Notes: a model not told the origin generated them from the sequence alone. Counted from the first letter of the stretch, positions 35,119-46,700 are shown. The stretch: 64,000 nt of DNA from Tetragonia tetragonoides (GCA_038025085.1 CM076145.1:16961000-17024999); one strand, 5' to 3'. A program made the numbers and translations.

Positions 35119-37569
35119 TGTAATATACGAAAAAATTTAAACTTGTTTACTTGCTAATTAAATTCGCTTAGTGCTAATAATTATGTCCTAGTGACTAATG
35201 ACACTTAATTATCTTAACTGTGCATGTTATACCAACTGGGTATTATGTATTTGTTTTCGGTCAAGCTAGTACATGAAATCGAGTCTCAATTTTGTGGGTT
35301 TGTGTGTTCGGTTTGTGGGCCGAAGCCCGTCTCTTTTGCTCTTCCAAAGCCTAGCCCAATTGCACTTTCAATCTATCAAAATTCAGCATTTCAATCCCTT
35401 TTGAATTCTCTAGAATTGTCTTGAATCATCTTTTCACCTTGGTCATTAAGTAATAGAATTGTATAGTAATTTTTGAACATAGTCAAGTACACTTGGCAAA
35501 TTCATTTGAGAATAATAATCTAGCTAAATCTTCTTTGTAATGATTCATTTCTCTTCTCAAAATATGTTTGATCTAAGTTCACAAGTTATTGATTTCTTTT
35601 GAGTAAAAGTTAGAATACTATATTCTTTTTGTTATCTCTCCCTAACCGGTCACCATATCAACAACAACACTAAACATTTTCTCATATTCTTTCAATAAAT
35701 CTCTACTACTCTAAATCTTTTGGGAAGGCATTAGAGCTTGAAAAAGCTAAGACTAATCTCTAAAGTTTAAGGTAACAAAGCTTGAACACTTATTCTCTTA
35801 CATATCCATTTTGGTTTTGAGCTTGTACAATCACATCTTGACTTTGTGGCTTGTTGTTCTTCTCTTAATCATTTTCAAACCAAGAACATTTGGAAGATTT
35901 GCAACAAACGTCGGATCCCGGACCTTCAAGGCCGAATTTAGGGGAAGATTACTAAAGTGTATATTCGTATCTTTATTCCCCAAACTCTCTTCTAAATCAC
36001 TTAAGAAAGATTGTGCATGAAAGATGACTTTGCTATAGTTATAAGTATTGTTGGTGTGAAGTTTCTGTGAGCAAAATCACCTAGAAAGATTAAGCTATAA
36101 AAAGTATGTTAATTGATGTGTGAATTATGAGTTTCGAACCTATATATGAATTAAGCTTATTATTTTTGAAAGTATGCTTAAGAAAGGATTGGACTAGATT
36201 GATTAAGTTATGTTAAAGCATGTGATTTTCGGACTTTACAAAGGTTAAGTATGAATTTGTGATAATTGCATGTTGAAGAAATCAAGTTAGATTAATTATT
36301 GTTTATTTCTTGATGATGGCCGAAAGTGTATAATTAAGAAAAATATGTTTAATTAGTGGATCTATGAGTTTGAGCATATATAAGTGATATGCGTGAAGTT
36401 TATATTATTTTTGAATGGTTGCATGTGATTTATACCTAGTAAAGTTGATTTATTCATTAAGGGACGATTTTAGAAATAAGATGTGGTAATTATGAGTTAA
36501 AGTGAAAAATCAGAAAATTATTTTATTTGTGTTACCTTGCTTGGCCGAATGCATGTATAAAAAAAAACAAGAAGAGTACTTTGAGTTTGGTTAATTTGTG
36601 AGGAGTATTACTTTGATTATTAATATAGAGAATTATTATTTATTATTAATAGGTGTTAAAGCCTAGAGAGGAAAAAGGATTAAAAAGTCTTACTAGCGTT
36701 TTGGGAGTGTTTGTAAGTGTAAGTGCATGTCCATCGCTTTTTCCTTGTCTATAACTATTTACAAAAGTATGTGCTAAGTGCTAAATAATCTGAAGTTATG
36801 TGCTAAGTGCAAAACATGAGAATTATATCCTAAGTGTGAATTAAGCATGTTATATTATGAGCTATGTGAAGTATGGGATATTGAGCTATATGTGTATATA
36901 TATATACGAAATGTGAAGAATGATGTATGTTAGAAGTATACAGAAAATACAGCAAAGTAATGAAATGAAATAAGGAAGATAAAGTCATTGAAATACTTTT
37001 AAAGGAGAACGTATCTAAGATACTATATGTGTATTATTATCTATATTGACTACTATTATTATTATGAATATTACTATCTGTTAAGTGTTATATGTATTTT
37101 AAAACATAAAACCTTACATTTGACAGGGTGGAGTGTTCTTACTTAGCTTCCGCTAATTTTCTGTTTTCTGTGTTCTTTGCATATCCATATCTACACTTGC
37201 ACGTGCATGTTGATGACGTGCAGTCGTTGGATGTTAATTGGGACGAGTGTGATCGTGTTTAGAGGATACGCATGGCATGGATTACGCTTCACTTCTTTGT
37301 TGTATTAAAAGCTTACTAATAGTGTAACGATAATTTGGATAAAAAGGTTGTTTGTAAGATATTACTATTTCAATTGAGATTTATAAGTTTATAAAATCGA
37401 CTTTTGTTTTGGAGTTCAGTTCGTCTTTTGTTTTGTTTCCGCTTTACGCCTTACCTTGTGTTTGCCTTCGGGTGAGCACGGCGGTAGTGCTTTGGTTTTA
37501 GTACCACAGTTGGGTTATTTTATATTATTCCGCACTCTGATTAAGTGGTATTAAAATTGGGGCGTTACA
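35119..37569 (+). repeat. Element A 5' LTR (2451 bp, internally deleted)
   Basis: Homologous to 55118-58018 but lacks about 470 bp that the 3' copy has at roughly 56964-57441; the junction is near 36997. The short repeat AATAC occurs at both edges of the missing segment in the 3' copy. Confidence 0.92.
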
Positions 37570-37573
37570 GACT

Positions 37574-37585
37574 TGGTACCAGAGC
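37574..37585 (+). other. Element A primer-binding site
   Basis: TGGTACCAGAGC, four bases after the LTR. It matches the tRNA-iMet-type site TGGTATCAGAGC except for one T-to-C change. Confidence 0.8.
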
Positions 37586-37853
37586 ATATTCAAAAACAAA
37601 ACCTAAATTAATTTAAAACTTGTAATAAGCTAAAATGGGAATTAGTTAGTTGGTGTTGCGTGAGAGCGGGATGGATTTGGGAGGTTTATTGTTTGCATGC
37701 TTTACGTAAATTTTGTGCATGTTGACGTGAACTTGGGTGTGAAATTGGTTGTGGTTGTTGGATTCGTGATTGCATGTAAGATTGACGTATTGCATGGCTT
37801 GTATGTCTAAGCTAACCTTTAACTTTGTATGCTCTATGTGATCGTTTTGCTAG

Positions 37854-38590
37854 ATGGATCTAAACCATAATCCGCATCCACTCAATCTTCCTCCTCCGCA
37901 CCCTTCGAGCCTTCAAATGCAAGATGATGAGTTTATAGATGATTATGTTGAGAGGTTTTGTATTGCTTGTGACGTGTATGAGCCGTACACCATGGGTGAA
38001 CCCGTAGATTTATTGGGGTGGCAAGTCGCTACTTTCCTTAGTACCTTACCTTTTGAGCAACCTTGGATTAGTGTGAAGGTGAAGTATATTGGTGTTGGTC
38101 ATGACTGGTTCTATGACTTTGATCACTATGGTTACCGTGGTAGAGGGATTTTGACCTTGGATGCTATTAAGTATGTCCTTATGCAAGCTGATCAGGAGTG
38201 GTGGTGTTATACTAGAGATATGGCTACGATCCCGGGGATGGTTGTGTTCTTTAGTGAGGAGATTGTGATTCCTTTGTCGCCGCCTTCCAGTCACCGCCCT
38301 TAGGTCCACCCACATCGGATCATGGAGGTGTTCCTGTAGTACCTTTGGCTATTCTTCCACCCGTAGAATGTCCTCTTTTGCCTGGTTTTGGTTTCTTGTC
38401 GGGTAATGGTTTGATTGGTCCTAATTTGCCTGCAGATAGTTCAAGTTCTAGCTCTAGTTCTGATTTAAGTTGGGATGTTAGCACCGATTCGGATTGAAGA
38501 CTTAAGAGAAGGAATTTTAAGAGCCTTAGTGATGGAAGTGGTAGTGGTGATGATGAAAGTAGTTGGATGGATCTTTTAAGTGGTAGTTAG
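37854..38590 (+). pseudogene. Pre-gag ORF of element A (unknown function, broken)
   Basis: Starts at ATG 37854, about 270 bp after the primer site and 500 bp before gag. The first frame gives 149 residues: a Pro/His-rich start, an acidic patch DDEFIDDY, then LPFEQPWISVKVKY (38046-38087), and many aromatic residues. It stops at TAG 38301-38303. From about 38291 another frame continues with Pro-rich and Ser-rich sequence to TGA 38495-38497, and the same frame goes on with a basic then acidic tail to TAG 38588-38590. I read this as one former protein of about 245 residues with one frameshift and one nonsense change. I recognise no family. A related broken ORF occupies the same place in element B. 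Confidence 0.55.
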
Positions 38591-39081
38591 ATTTTTAGTA
38601 ACAAACAATGCTTACTTTGATGTTACCCCTATTCCTTCCAATTTTGCTTATGTTTTGGGTTGATTAGTAGTAGTAGAAGTTGTAATATATTTGGTTTAGA
38701 TGTTGATCAGCCCGGGAGGATGTTTTGAGAGGCCTTAACCCGTACCTTTTTGTCTTTTGGGGTTAGATGGCTTAAGCGTAACCTAGGAGAGCTAGGTAGG
38801 AAAACTAGAACGATTTGGTTTGTAATATAACTACTCTAACTTTGTATGCTTTGCTTTTGATGCACTAATGTATAATTATGAGTGTTTAAGTTTGTGTAAT
38901 AAGTTGTGTATGCCAATTTTACTCGTATTGCTTTGTGCTACGTGAATTAGTGAACTAAAGTGTATGTCTCAAATGATTCGAATTTGTTCGTATAAGTGCT
39001 AATTGGAAACCTTAATTCTGAATTTTTGTGGTCTATACCTTTGCTTTAATAGTTTGTTTATACATTACGAAGCCAACCATA

Positions 39082-40449
39082 ATGTCGGGAGAAGAAACAC
39101 ATTCAGATATGCCTGAAACAACACATATACCTGAAACCGCAACGACCTTAGAAATGGATAACCAAACCCCAGAAAATCGTTTGGAGCCAACTGAGAACTT
39201 GTGTAAATTCTTTGAGACTACAGTTAAGAATCAGTTTGAGGAATTAGAGAGAAATAAAACCCAGGAGAAAGAGAAAGATAAAAGGAAGGAAAAAGAAAAA
39301 GAAGGTGATCCCCAAGCCTTGTTGTTTAAGAACATAGCAGCTTTGCAACCGCCTGTTTATGATGGTAGTGCGAACCCAACTTTGCTTGAGAATTGGATTA
39401 GGAACATGGAGAATCTTTTTGAGGCTGTAGGTTGTCCATATGATTTGAGGATTAGTTGTGCTCAGTATTATTTGAGGGAAGAAGCAGATAATTGGTGGCA
39501 GATGGTGAAATCTGTTTATAAAGCAGATCCTCAGTTTAATTGGGATAAGTTTAAGACTAAGCTTAGAGAGAGGTATTACCCTAGGTCTTTGAGAAGAAGG
39601 AAGCAGCAGGAGTTTGAGCAATTGAGGCAAGATAAGATGTCTGTGACTGAATATACTGCTAAGTTTAATGTATTGTCGAGGTTTGTAGGACATTTAGTTA
39701 TGGATGATCAGGAGAGAATGGAAAGGTTTGAAGATGGTTTGAATTGGAAGTTACAAGAGTTAGTGGCAGGTTCTTCGTCTACTTTTCACGAAGCGTATGA
39801 TAGAGCTATTAATATGGAAAGGATATTTGATAAGAGAAATGCAATACTTGGGAAGAGAGTGAGAGATGATAAAGGTGAGAGTTCTTTTGGACCAAGGAAG
39901 TTTAGGAATGATGGTGCTTCGAGTATGTCTACTCAGTTTCGATCTAATAATAATAATGGTTGTAATCAGAGGAGATTTAATGGTCCGCAGTCTAATTTGA
40001 AGAGAGGCAATGTTTGTGATAGGTGTGGTAAGACGCACCCAGGTAGGAATTGTATTGGAGGCTTGATTATTTGCTATATTTGTCATAAAGCTAGTGAGTG
40101 TAGGAGTCGTGGACAAGTTAGACCAACTGGGAATTTTGTTGGAAATTTTAGTAATCAAACCCGTGCTTCTCAGCCTACTGTGAATCTTAACTGTAATTTG
40201 CCAGCTCTGAGTTGTGTGCCTAAGCCTGTACCTACTATTCCAGTTAGTCAAGCTGCAAGTGCTAGAGTTACTAATAATCGTGGTAATCAAGGTCGGATCT
40301 TTGTTATGAATCCTGCTAAAGCTGAAAGTGATCCTAATATTGTGACTGGTATTTTTCATGTTCATTCATTTCCTGGTTTTAATCTATTTGATTCTGGTGC
40401 TTCGCATTCATTCGTATCCACTGCATTTGCCACTAAGCACAAGTTATAA
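39082..40449 (+). CDS. Element A gag with start of protease
   Basis: The start is taken as ATG 39082 (MSGEETHS); the frame is open a little upstream. The acidic and Lys-rich N-terminal part contains KEKDKRKEKEKE. The retrotransposon gag domain lies around residues 85-235, with LLENWIRNMENLFEA, YYLREEADNWW and RERYYPRSLRRRK. Two Cys clusters follow: CDRCGKTHPGRNC and CYICHKASEC; the second lacks its His. The protease active site LFDSGASHSFV is near 40385. The frame ends at TAA 40449 just after the protease motif because of a frameshift. Gag forms the virus-like particle around the element RNA. Confidence 0.88.
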   Translation: MSGEETHSDMPETTHIPETATTLEMDNQTPENRLEPTENLCKFFETTVKNQFEELERNKTQEKEKDKRKEKEKEGDPQALLFKNIAALQPPVYDGSANPTLLENWIRNMENLFEAVGCPYDLRISCAQYYLREEADNWWQMVKSVYKADPQFNWDKFKTKLRERYYPRSLRRRKQQEFEQLRQDKMSVTEYTAKFNVLSRFVGHLVMDDQERMERFEDGLNWKLQELVAGSSSTFHEAYDRAINMERIFDKRNAILGKRVRDDKGESSFGPRKFRNDGASSMSTQFRSNNNNGCNQRRFNGPQSNLKRGNVCDRCGKTHPGRNCIGGLIICYICHKASECRSRGQVRPTGNFVGNFSNQTRASQPTVNLNCNLPALSCVPKPVPTIPVSQAASARVTNNRGNQGRIFVMNPAKAESDPNIVTGIFHVHSFPGFNLFDSGASHSFVSTAFATKHKL

Positions 40450-41688
40450 AACCCACTACTACGTATGATGTTGATATTACTACACCTAATGGTACTAAAG
40501 TTTCTTGCAAGTATTTTCACGAGAATTGTCCTGTTACGATTCTTAATGTTGATTTGCCGGGGGATTTGATTCAGTTTGATCTTAGTGATTTCGATGTTAT
40601 TTTGGGTATGGACTGGCTTAGCAAGTATCATGCGCGTATAGAGTGTTCTTTGCAGAAAGTGTCGCTTAAGGTTCGAACGGTGGTAGAATTTCTTATAAGG
40701 GTAATGTGACTAAACCGAGAGTTAAGATTGTCTCTGCAATGCATATTTCGACTCAGATAAGGAAAGGTTACCCAGTTTATTTGTGCCTAGTAAGTGATAA
40801 TACGCCAAAGTCGAATGAGTTGAATAAGATACCTGTTGTTTGTGAGTTCCCTGATGTTTTTCCAGATGAGATACCTGGTATGCAGCCTAGTAGAGCTATT
40901 GATTTCACTATAGATTTAGTTCCTGGCACAACACCTATTTCTAAGGCACCTTATTGTATGGCACTAGCAGAGATGAAGGAATTGAAAGCTCAGTTAGAGG
41001 ATTTGTTGGAGAAAGGATATATTAGACCTAGTGTTTCCCCTTTGGGTGCTCTAGTGTTATTTGTGCGTAAGAAAGATGGAAGTTTGAGGTTGTGTATTGA
41101 TTACCGAGAGCTTAATAAGGTTACAATTAAGAATAAGTATCCGTTGCCTAGGATTGATGACTTGTTTGATCAGTTGACAGGAGTTGGAATATCTTTTAAG
41201 ATCGATTTGAGATCAGGTTATCATCAATTGAGGATTAAGGAAGAGGATATTCCTAAGACTTCTTTTAGGACGCGTTATGGACATTATGATTTTACCGTGA
41301 TGCAGTTTGGGTTGACTAATGCTCCAGCCGCTTTTATGGATTTGATGCATCGTACTTTTCAGCCTTATTTGGATCAGTTTGTTGTTGTTTTTATTGATGA
41401 CATTTTGGTTTATTCTAATAATAGAGATGAGCATGTTGAGCATTTAAGAAAAGTACTTGAGGTTTTAAGAGAATAACATTTGTATGGGATATTGTCCAAA
41501 TGTGAGTTTTGGATGGAAGAAGCTGCATTTTTGGGTCATATAATTACTAAGGATGATATTTCAGTTGATCCAGGAAAGATTAGAGCTGTTAAGGATTGGT
41601 CTAAGCCTACTAATGTTGCTGAAGTTCGAAGTTTCTTAGGTTTGGCAGGTTATTATCGGAGGTTTGTTGAGAATTTTTCGAGGATTGC
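40442..41688 (+). pseudogene. Element A pol, protease to reverse transcriptase (broken)
   Basis: It continues from gag in a shifted frame: the rest of protease includes FDVILGMDWLSKY (about 40610), followed by another frameshift near 40672. RT is open 40706-41476 with [38 protein letters not shown] and the catalytic FIDD in [12 protein letters not shown] (about 41395). TAA at 41474-41476 probably replaces a Gln codon. It then runs on through LSKCEFW and [14 protein letters not shown] to the insertion point of element B at 41688. The remainder resumes at 53088. Confidence 0.9.
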
Positions 41689-42047
41689 TGTGATACCCCA
41701 ATATTTTCTATAATTATTATATCGATTTATAATTGATTTGTAAATAGTTCGAAAATTAAATCGTATTATAAATGGTTTATAAATAGTTTCGGAGATTAAA
41801 TCGTATATTCATTTAAGGATTCGATTTATTCAATTAAAGCCATAATAATATTATGGGAGTTTCATAAATTGTATTTGTTAATTTTGAGGAGTTTAATTAA
41901 AATATTTTATATATGAATAAGAATTATTCATATTGTTTTCATTAGTTTTTAATTAGTTTTAATTAGTTTAATTAGCTTTTTAAATCAGAAAATTTATGAA
42001 ATTTATTCCTAAACCTAGTAGTATTTGACTTGGGTTGACTGAGGGCC

Positions 42048-42055
42048 TATATAAG
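42048..42055 (+). promoter_or_regulatory. Element B LTR TATA box
   Basis: TATATAAG in the context GGGCCTATATAAGGAAAAGG, followed about 55 bp later by long CT-rich stretches typical of plant leader sequences. The 3' LTR has the same motif at 50755. Confidence 0.65.
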
Positions 42056-42099
42056 GAAAAGGTGAGACAATTGATCAGTTTTGCAAACTGAGCCAAAAC

Positions 42100-42560
42100 C
42101 CTCAAGCTCTCTTCTCTCTCTCACCGTCCACTCTCTCTTTCTCTCTCCTCCACCCGAGCTCTCTCTCTCCTCGCCAGCCGCTCACTCGCCGGAAAACCGA
42201 CCTCCCTCGCCGGCGGTAATGGCTCCCTTTTCTCTCTCTCTTTCTCTCTTTCTCTTCGCGTTTTCTTTCCCCCTCCCCTGTTTCGGCCCCGCGCCACTGC
42301 GAGCCACCACGACGCCACTAGGCCGTGCCTGGGTGGTCGCCGGTGATTGCCCATGGCGTCGGCTGGCCCCCCTGCTCTCTCTTCCTCTCTCTCGCTCGCT
42401 ATCTCTTTCTCTCTCTCTCTCACGCTCGCAAACTCTCTCTCTCTTTCTCTCTCTCCTCCTCGCCGGTCACCGGCGAGCCACCACCGCCGGCCAAGGTGGT
42501 CGGTGGGTGGTGATGGTGGTGATGGGTCGGGTTATGGGTCCTATGCATGGGTACCCGTGA
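42100..42560 (+). other. CT/GC-rich island in the element B LTR
   Basis: CTCTCT-rich and then GC-rich sequence (GCCGG, CCACCAC, GGTGG motifs) in an otherwise AT-rich LTR, repeated at 50815-51280 in the 3' LTR. Overlapping Ser/Leu-rich and Arg/Glu-rich ORFs on both strands are by-products of the dinucleotide runs. It lies where R and U5 are expected, downstream of TATA. Capture of a host gene leader is one possibility. Confidence 0.5.
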
Positions 42561-43756
42561 CCTAGACCTAGTTTTAAAGTTAAGGTTTCGTTTTTATATT
42601 TTTCGTAATAATTAATTCGATTTTCAGTATTTTTGATTTAATGTTTTTATTTTTCTGCACTCATTCGGAATCGGAATCGGAATTCGGATTTTCAAAAGCC
42701 TAGATTGGTTGAAAAATACATCAAGGAATCTAATAAAAATATCACATTGGGATTTCGTTACTTTTTGTATTTTCGTATTTAATTAATACTGATTCGGTAA
42801 TTGTTTTTAATTAGGACCTAACGAGCAAGCGTGATTATTGTTGATTGGTTGGAGCATACTTGCTGTTGGTAGAGTTGTAGTGGTAAGCGCTCATACCTAC
42901 CTTTTTTGAAAGCCCCATCAAAACTATTTTGATGTGTTATGTGCTAATTGGGACTTTGTTGTGAATTTAATATGCAAAGCATGATTAAATTATATCCTCT
43001 AGGCTCGTGTAATTGTACTAGAGGTAGTGTGCACACTAGAGTCATTAAGTCCATGGCGTGATTGTATCTTCGATGAACAGTATGGGTAATCGCTGTTCTA
43101 TTCGCTCTCTTACATCTCTCTAATCAAGACGGATTGTCTATGTCGTATTTCGTATGATCACTATACAAGAATTGCATGTAAAAGAATGTCGTTGTGCGTA
43201 TGCTTGATTATATGCTTATGTGCGTATGCAAATGAATTTCAATGATTCTTCTAGAACCTCAGGTAAGGTTTGCGAAATATTTTTACTGGGTACGGATGAC
43301 GTTTATTCAGTTTATCTGATTTTTGTTTCTCTTTTGTTTCTTTTCTTTTCTTCTGTATTTTGTTTCCGTCACGGAAACCAAAGTGCAGGTTTAGTTGATT
43401 GAGGACGTACAGCTTGGAAGGTAGAGTTGGCGTCGGTTTATAGAACTGTTTCTGTTAAGATAGATCGTGGGATTATTTTTATTGGATTTAGCCCTTCAAA
43501 GGCAAGTTGTAATAAATTTGGTTTAATGGTTTTAGCTCACTATATAGACAACTCTGATATTAACTGTTTAGTTTGTTTAGTTCCTTAGTAAGCTCCTTTT
43601 GACGCCTAGTCTTTCTTTTTGCTTAGCATTTACTCCATAGTGATAAATGTTGCAGTGACATTTCCCCCGGGTTCGGGACGGTTCAGCGGTGTCGAGTTGT
43701 GGACAGCGACATCGATAGTTCCCAGGAAATCGTTGCAAATTCGGGGGTGTTACAAA

Positions 43757-43769
43757 TGGTATCAGAGCC
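43757..43769 (+). other. Element B primer-binding site, tRNA-iMet
   Basis: TGGTATCAGAGCC, two bases after the LTR, an exact match to the complement of the 3' end of initiator-Met tRNA (the tRNA at 10004-10075 ends GGCTCTGATA). Confidence 0.92.
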
Positions 43770-43947
43770 CTAGGTTTAAAAAGGTTGCTTAAGATTAATT
43801 AATGAATTAATAAATATTAGTTTCATTTTGGGGAAAATAAAATATAGTTAAAGCCGTTGAGCGTAGAAGTCCTAGAATATAGGAATTATTTGAAATCACT
43901 TTGCTTGTGATTTATAATGTTCTGATTGTTTGATTGTCTACTTGTAG

Positions 43948-44877
43948 ATGGTAAGGACAAGAAAGACTGCGCGAATGACGACCGCACAACAAAGGGCACG
44001 CGCCCTAGCCCATCGTGCACCATCTGTGGAATACGTAGCTTCATCGGATAGCGAATCGACAGGAAACAACGCGAATGTACGCCGTGAACCCGCGCAAGAC
44101 CGCGCCGCGCACGCGATTGCCGCACGCGACGAGGCCGCACGCTCCGCGCCAATTCCCGCGCCTATAGCCGCGCCTGTACCTACCCAGTTGCCGCACCTGC
44201 TGCATATGTTGATGAAGAGGAAGATCCCTCTAAGCATACAGCGCCGAAAGAGCATGACGACATGCCGGAATTTGAAGATACTAGTGCCGAGAGCGACAAC
44301 GACATCGCGCCTACTCCTGCACCTATTGCTGCACCTACTCCTGCTGCAAATTGGTCTCCTCCTGTGGAGTCGTTCTTTACTACTGATGCTGAGTTGGAGG
44401 ATATACGTATCTATATACGACGTGCGTACACTACGATCGAGCGTTATCAGTACGAGAATCGCACAAGTCTACATGAAAGCTTATGGGTAGAGCTACTGCT
44501 GGCTGGTCTGCCTAACATCCATCCTTGGATGGGACTCAAGGAGAAGTACGACGACGTAGTCTCCAAGAGCGGTCACTTGCACGAGAAGAAGTACGGAGAA
44601 GGTACGAGATAGTCTCTTTGCTTTAGAGGCGTCCCAGCTGAGTTATGCCTATCCGAGTTCGAGTGGAAGGTGAACCACATGCTAGTGCCTGCGCCGAAAG
44701 GTATGTGCGAGTACTGCTGGACCAAGAAGCGCAAGCATGTGGATGAAGTGTTTCATGCCTCAGAAATTCAGTGGATATGCTTATCCATACATGCCTTGCA
44801 AAGAGGTGAAGCCTAGGAGGAAGGACGATCATGACGAGTCCCCTAGCGCGAAGAAAATGTGTGTTGGTGTCAAGTAG
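43948..44877 (+). pseudogene. Pre-gag ORF of element B (unknown function, broken)
   Basis: Starts at ATG 43948 with a basic, Ala/Arg-rich segment (MVRTRKTARMTTAQQRARAL). The frame changes near 44190; the continuing frame (44262-44612) has an acidic stretch, a Pro/Ala run, then an amphipathic part ending LPNIHPWMGLKEKY (44508-44549), and stops at TAG 44610-44612. Later frames give a Cys/Trp/Lys-rich segment and end with a basic tail at TAG 44875-44877. The former protein would be about 310 residues. Gag follows 0.7 kb downstream. The LP-x3-PW-x3-KxKY motif is shared with the pre-gag ORF of element A at identical internal spacing. No known family recognised. Confidence 0.5.
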
Positions 44878-45573
44878 AACTAGATTATTGCCTTATTAGT
44901 TTTACTTGAGTTTTATTGAACTTTAGCTATTGTGATGGCCCTGCGTGGTCAATTTTGATGTTGGTGTAGTTGTATAGGCAACAAATATTTATGACTACTA
45001 TTTACTTGCAATTTGTCTCATTGCAAGACTACTTCATTTAATTATATGATATCGTTGAGAATTTGTTTTATATGATCATTTTATCACATAATTGCATGGT
45101 TGACTCATAGCTTCGTAATGCTATCTCGTATTGCCTAGACATGATGGGAAATCCATGTCGGAATTATGGCAAAATTTTCATTGAGCATGATCATATTAAT
45201 TGTGAGCCAAAGGCTAAGCATGTATTGTATGCAATCAAATGTCATTGTTTATTGCCGTACTAAAATAGTATGGAGCCTCGATGTGTGAATCGTGAATGTC
45301 ATTGCTTATCAATCGTGTAAGACCAATGTGTCTACTTTGTTATTGCATATCGAACTATTATGCATGGGAACTGAGAACATTCAAAGCAAGTATGTTGCTT
45401 AGACCTACAATGTAAGGTCGATCATTGAAACTTATATGCTATTTGCTAAATGTCAAGAGATTGGTTTGAATTATAACCTATATCTCTCAATTAGACCTCG
45501 AACCGGGTCGAATGTGCCAATTTTGCTGAAGTGGTGATCAACCATTGCTCTTTTATGTCTCAGATTTGTTATA

Positions 45574-46700
45574 ATGGAAACCAACGACCGACTCGCGAGA
45601 CTAGAAGTAGGTCTTGCCAACGTGGTCGAGCACATCACGCGCCAGCTAGAGCGCCAAGAGCAAGATCACAACGTGCAGAACCCTGAGACGCGCAACTTTA
45701 GGGATTTTGATGCACTCAAACCTCCGACGTTTGAGGGTGGCTCGGAGCCCACCAAGTTGGAGAATTGGATAATAGAGTTCGAGAAGTTGTTTAGGGCGAC
45801 TAATCGGCTCAACAACATGAAGGTCAACATCGCTACGTACTACCTGAAGGGTGAGGCTAACAAGTGGTGGAGCGATGTGGGCACTGATCTACTCACCATT
45901 AAGGAATATGGGTGGACCGAGTTCAAAGAATCTATTCGTGAACGGTTCTATCCAAGAGCTGTCCATCGCCAGAAGCAACGGGAATTCGAGAACATCTATC
46001 AAGGAAAGCTATCTGTGGCTGAGTACGCAACAAAGTTCAACGAGCTTGCTGCTTTTGCACCTAACTTGGTGACGACCGAAGCTGAACGGGTTGAGAGGTT
46101 CGAAGATGGCCTGAAGTGGGATATTCAGCGTTATGTTATGGGAAACTCACTGACGTTCCAAGGATCTTACGAGAAAGCCTTGAACCAAGAGCGTGCTGTG
46201 GATCGTCGTGATTCGTTGCTCGGAAAGCATAAACGTGACGAAGGGAGTTCTTCCCAATCGAATGGCGCAGATAAGCGGCCAAGGCCGAACAACGGCAATC
46301 ACAACGACCAAGGTGGTCAAAACCACAACGGGAACAGGAATCGTGAGTCGAATAGTCATAGAGCTACGATCTTAGCTAGGAGAAATATGCCTTGTAGTCG
46401 CTGCAACAAGACGCATCTTGGCAAGAACTGTCGCAGTGATGTACTTCAATGCTACGAGTGCAACAAGCTTGGTCACAAAGCTTCTTAATGCTGGAGTCGT
46501 GGAAGGAACGACAATGGTCAGAACCGTGATAACAACTACAATCGTGGTGGAAATGGAAATGCAAATCGCGGAAATGATGGTAACTACCGTGGAAATGGGG
46601 GTTACAACAACAACAACCGCAACATTACTGCTGCTCCTGCTGCGAATAATCAAGCACTACTTTCCGCGCCTACCAACCCCGTGCAGAACAACAACAACAA
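45574..46700 (+). pseudogene. Element B gag (broken)
   Basis: ATG 45574 (METNDRLARLEVGL) opens 304 codons with the gag domain: LENWIIEFEKLFRATNRL, YYLKGEANKWW, RERFYPRAVHRQK and VERFEDGLKWDIQ. Two zinc knuckles follow, CSRCNKTHLGKNC and CYECNKLGHKASxC; TAA 46486-46488 interrupts the second, most likely from CAA. The frame then continues through an Asn/Gly-rich linker into protease. Similar to element A gag in layout but with G/C-rich codons. Confidence 0.88.

Larger units (their letters stand above)
41689..43754 (+). repeat. Element B 5' LTR (2066 bp, internally deleted)
   Basis: Homologous to 50386-53087 but lacks about 620 bp present there at roughly 51707-52328; the junction is near 42995. 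Confidence 0.92.

Noticed and set aside
39244..40631. Long minus-strand ORFs (149, 201 and 89 codons) opposite gag and protease of element A
   Set aside because: They are antisense shadows of AT-rich, open gag codons with Ile/Ser/Thr-rich low-complexity translations and no domain.
42081..42565. Ser/Leu- and Arg/Glu-rich ORFs on both strands in the element B LTR, repeated at 50788-51333
   Set aside because: They result from CTCTCT dinucleotide runs, which are open in several frames at once.
43886..44255. Arg- and Ala-rich minus-strand ORFs opposite the pre-gag ORF of element B
   Set aside because: Antisense shadows of the GC-rich, Ala/Arg-coding pre-gag frame.
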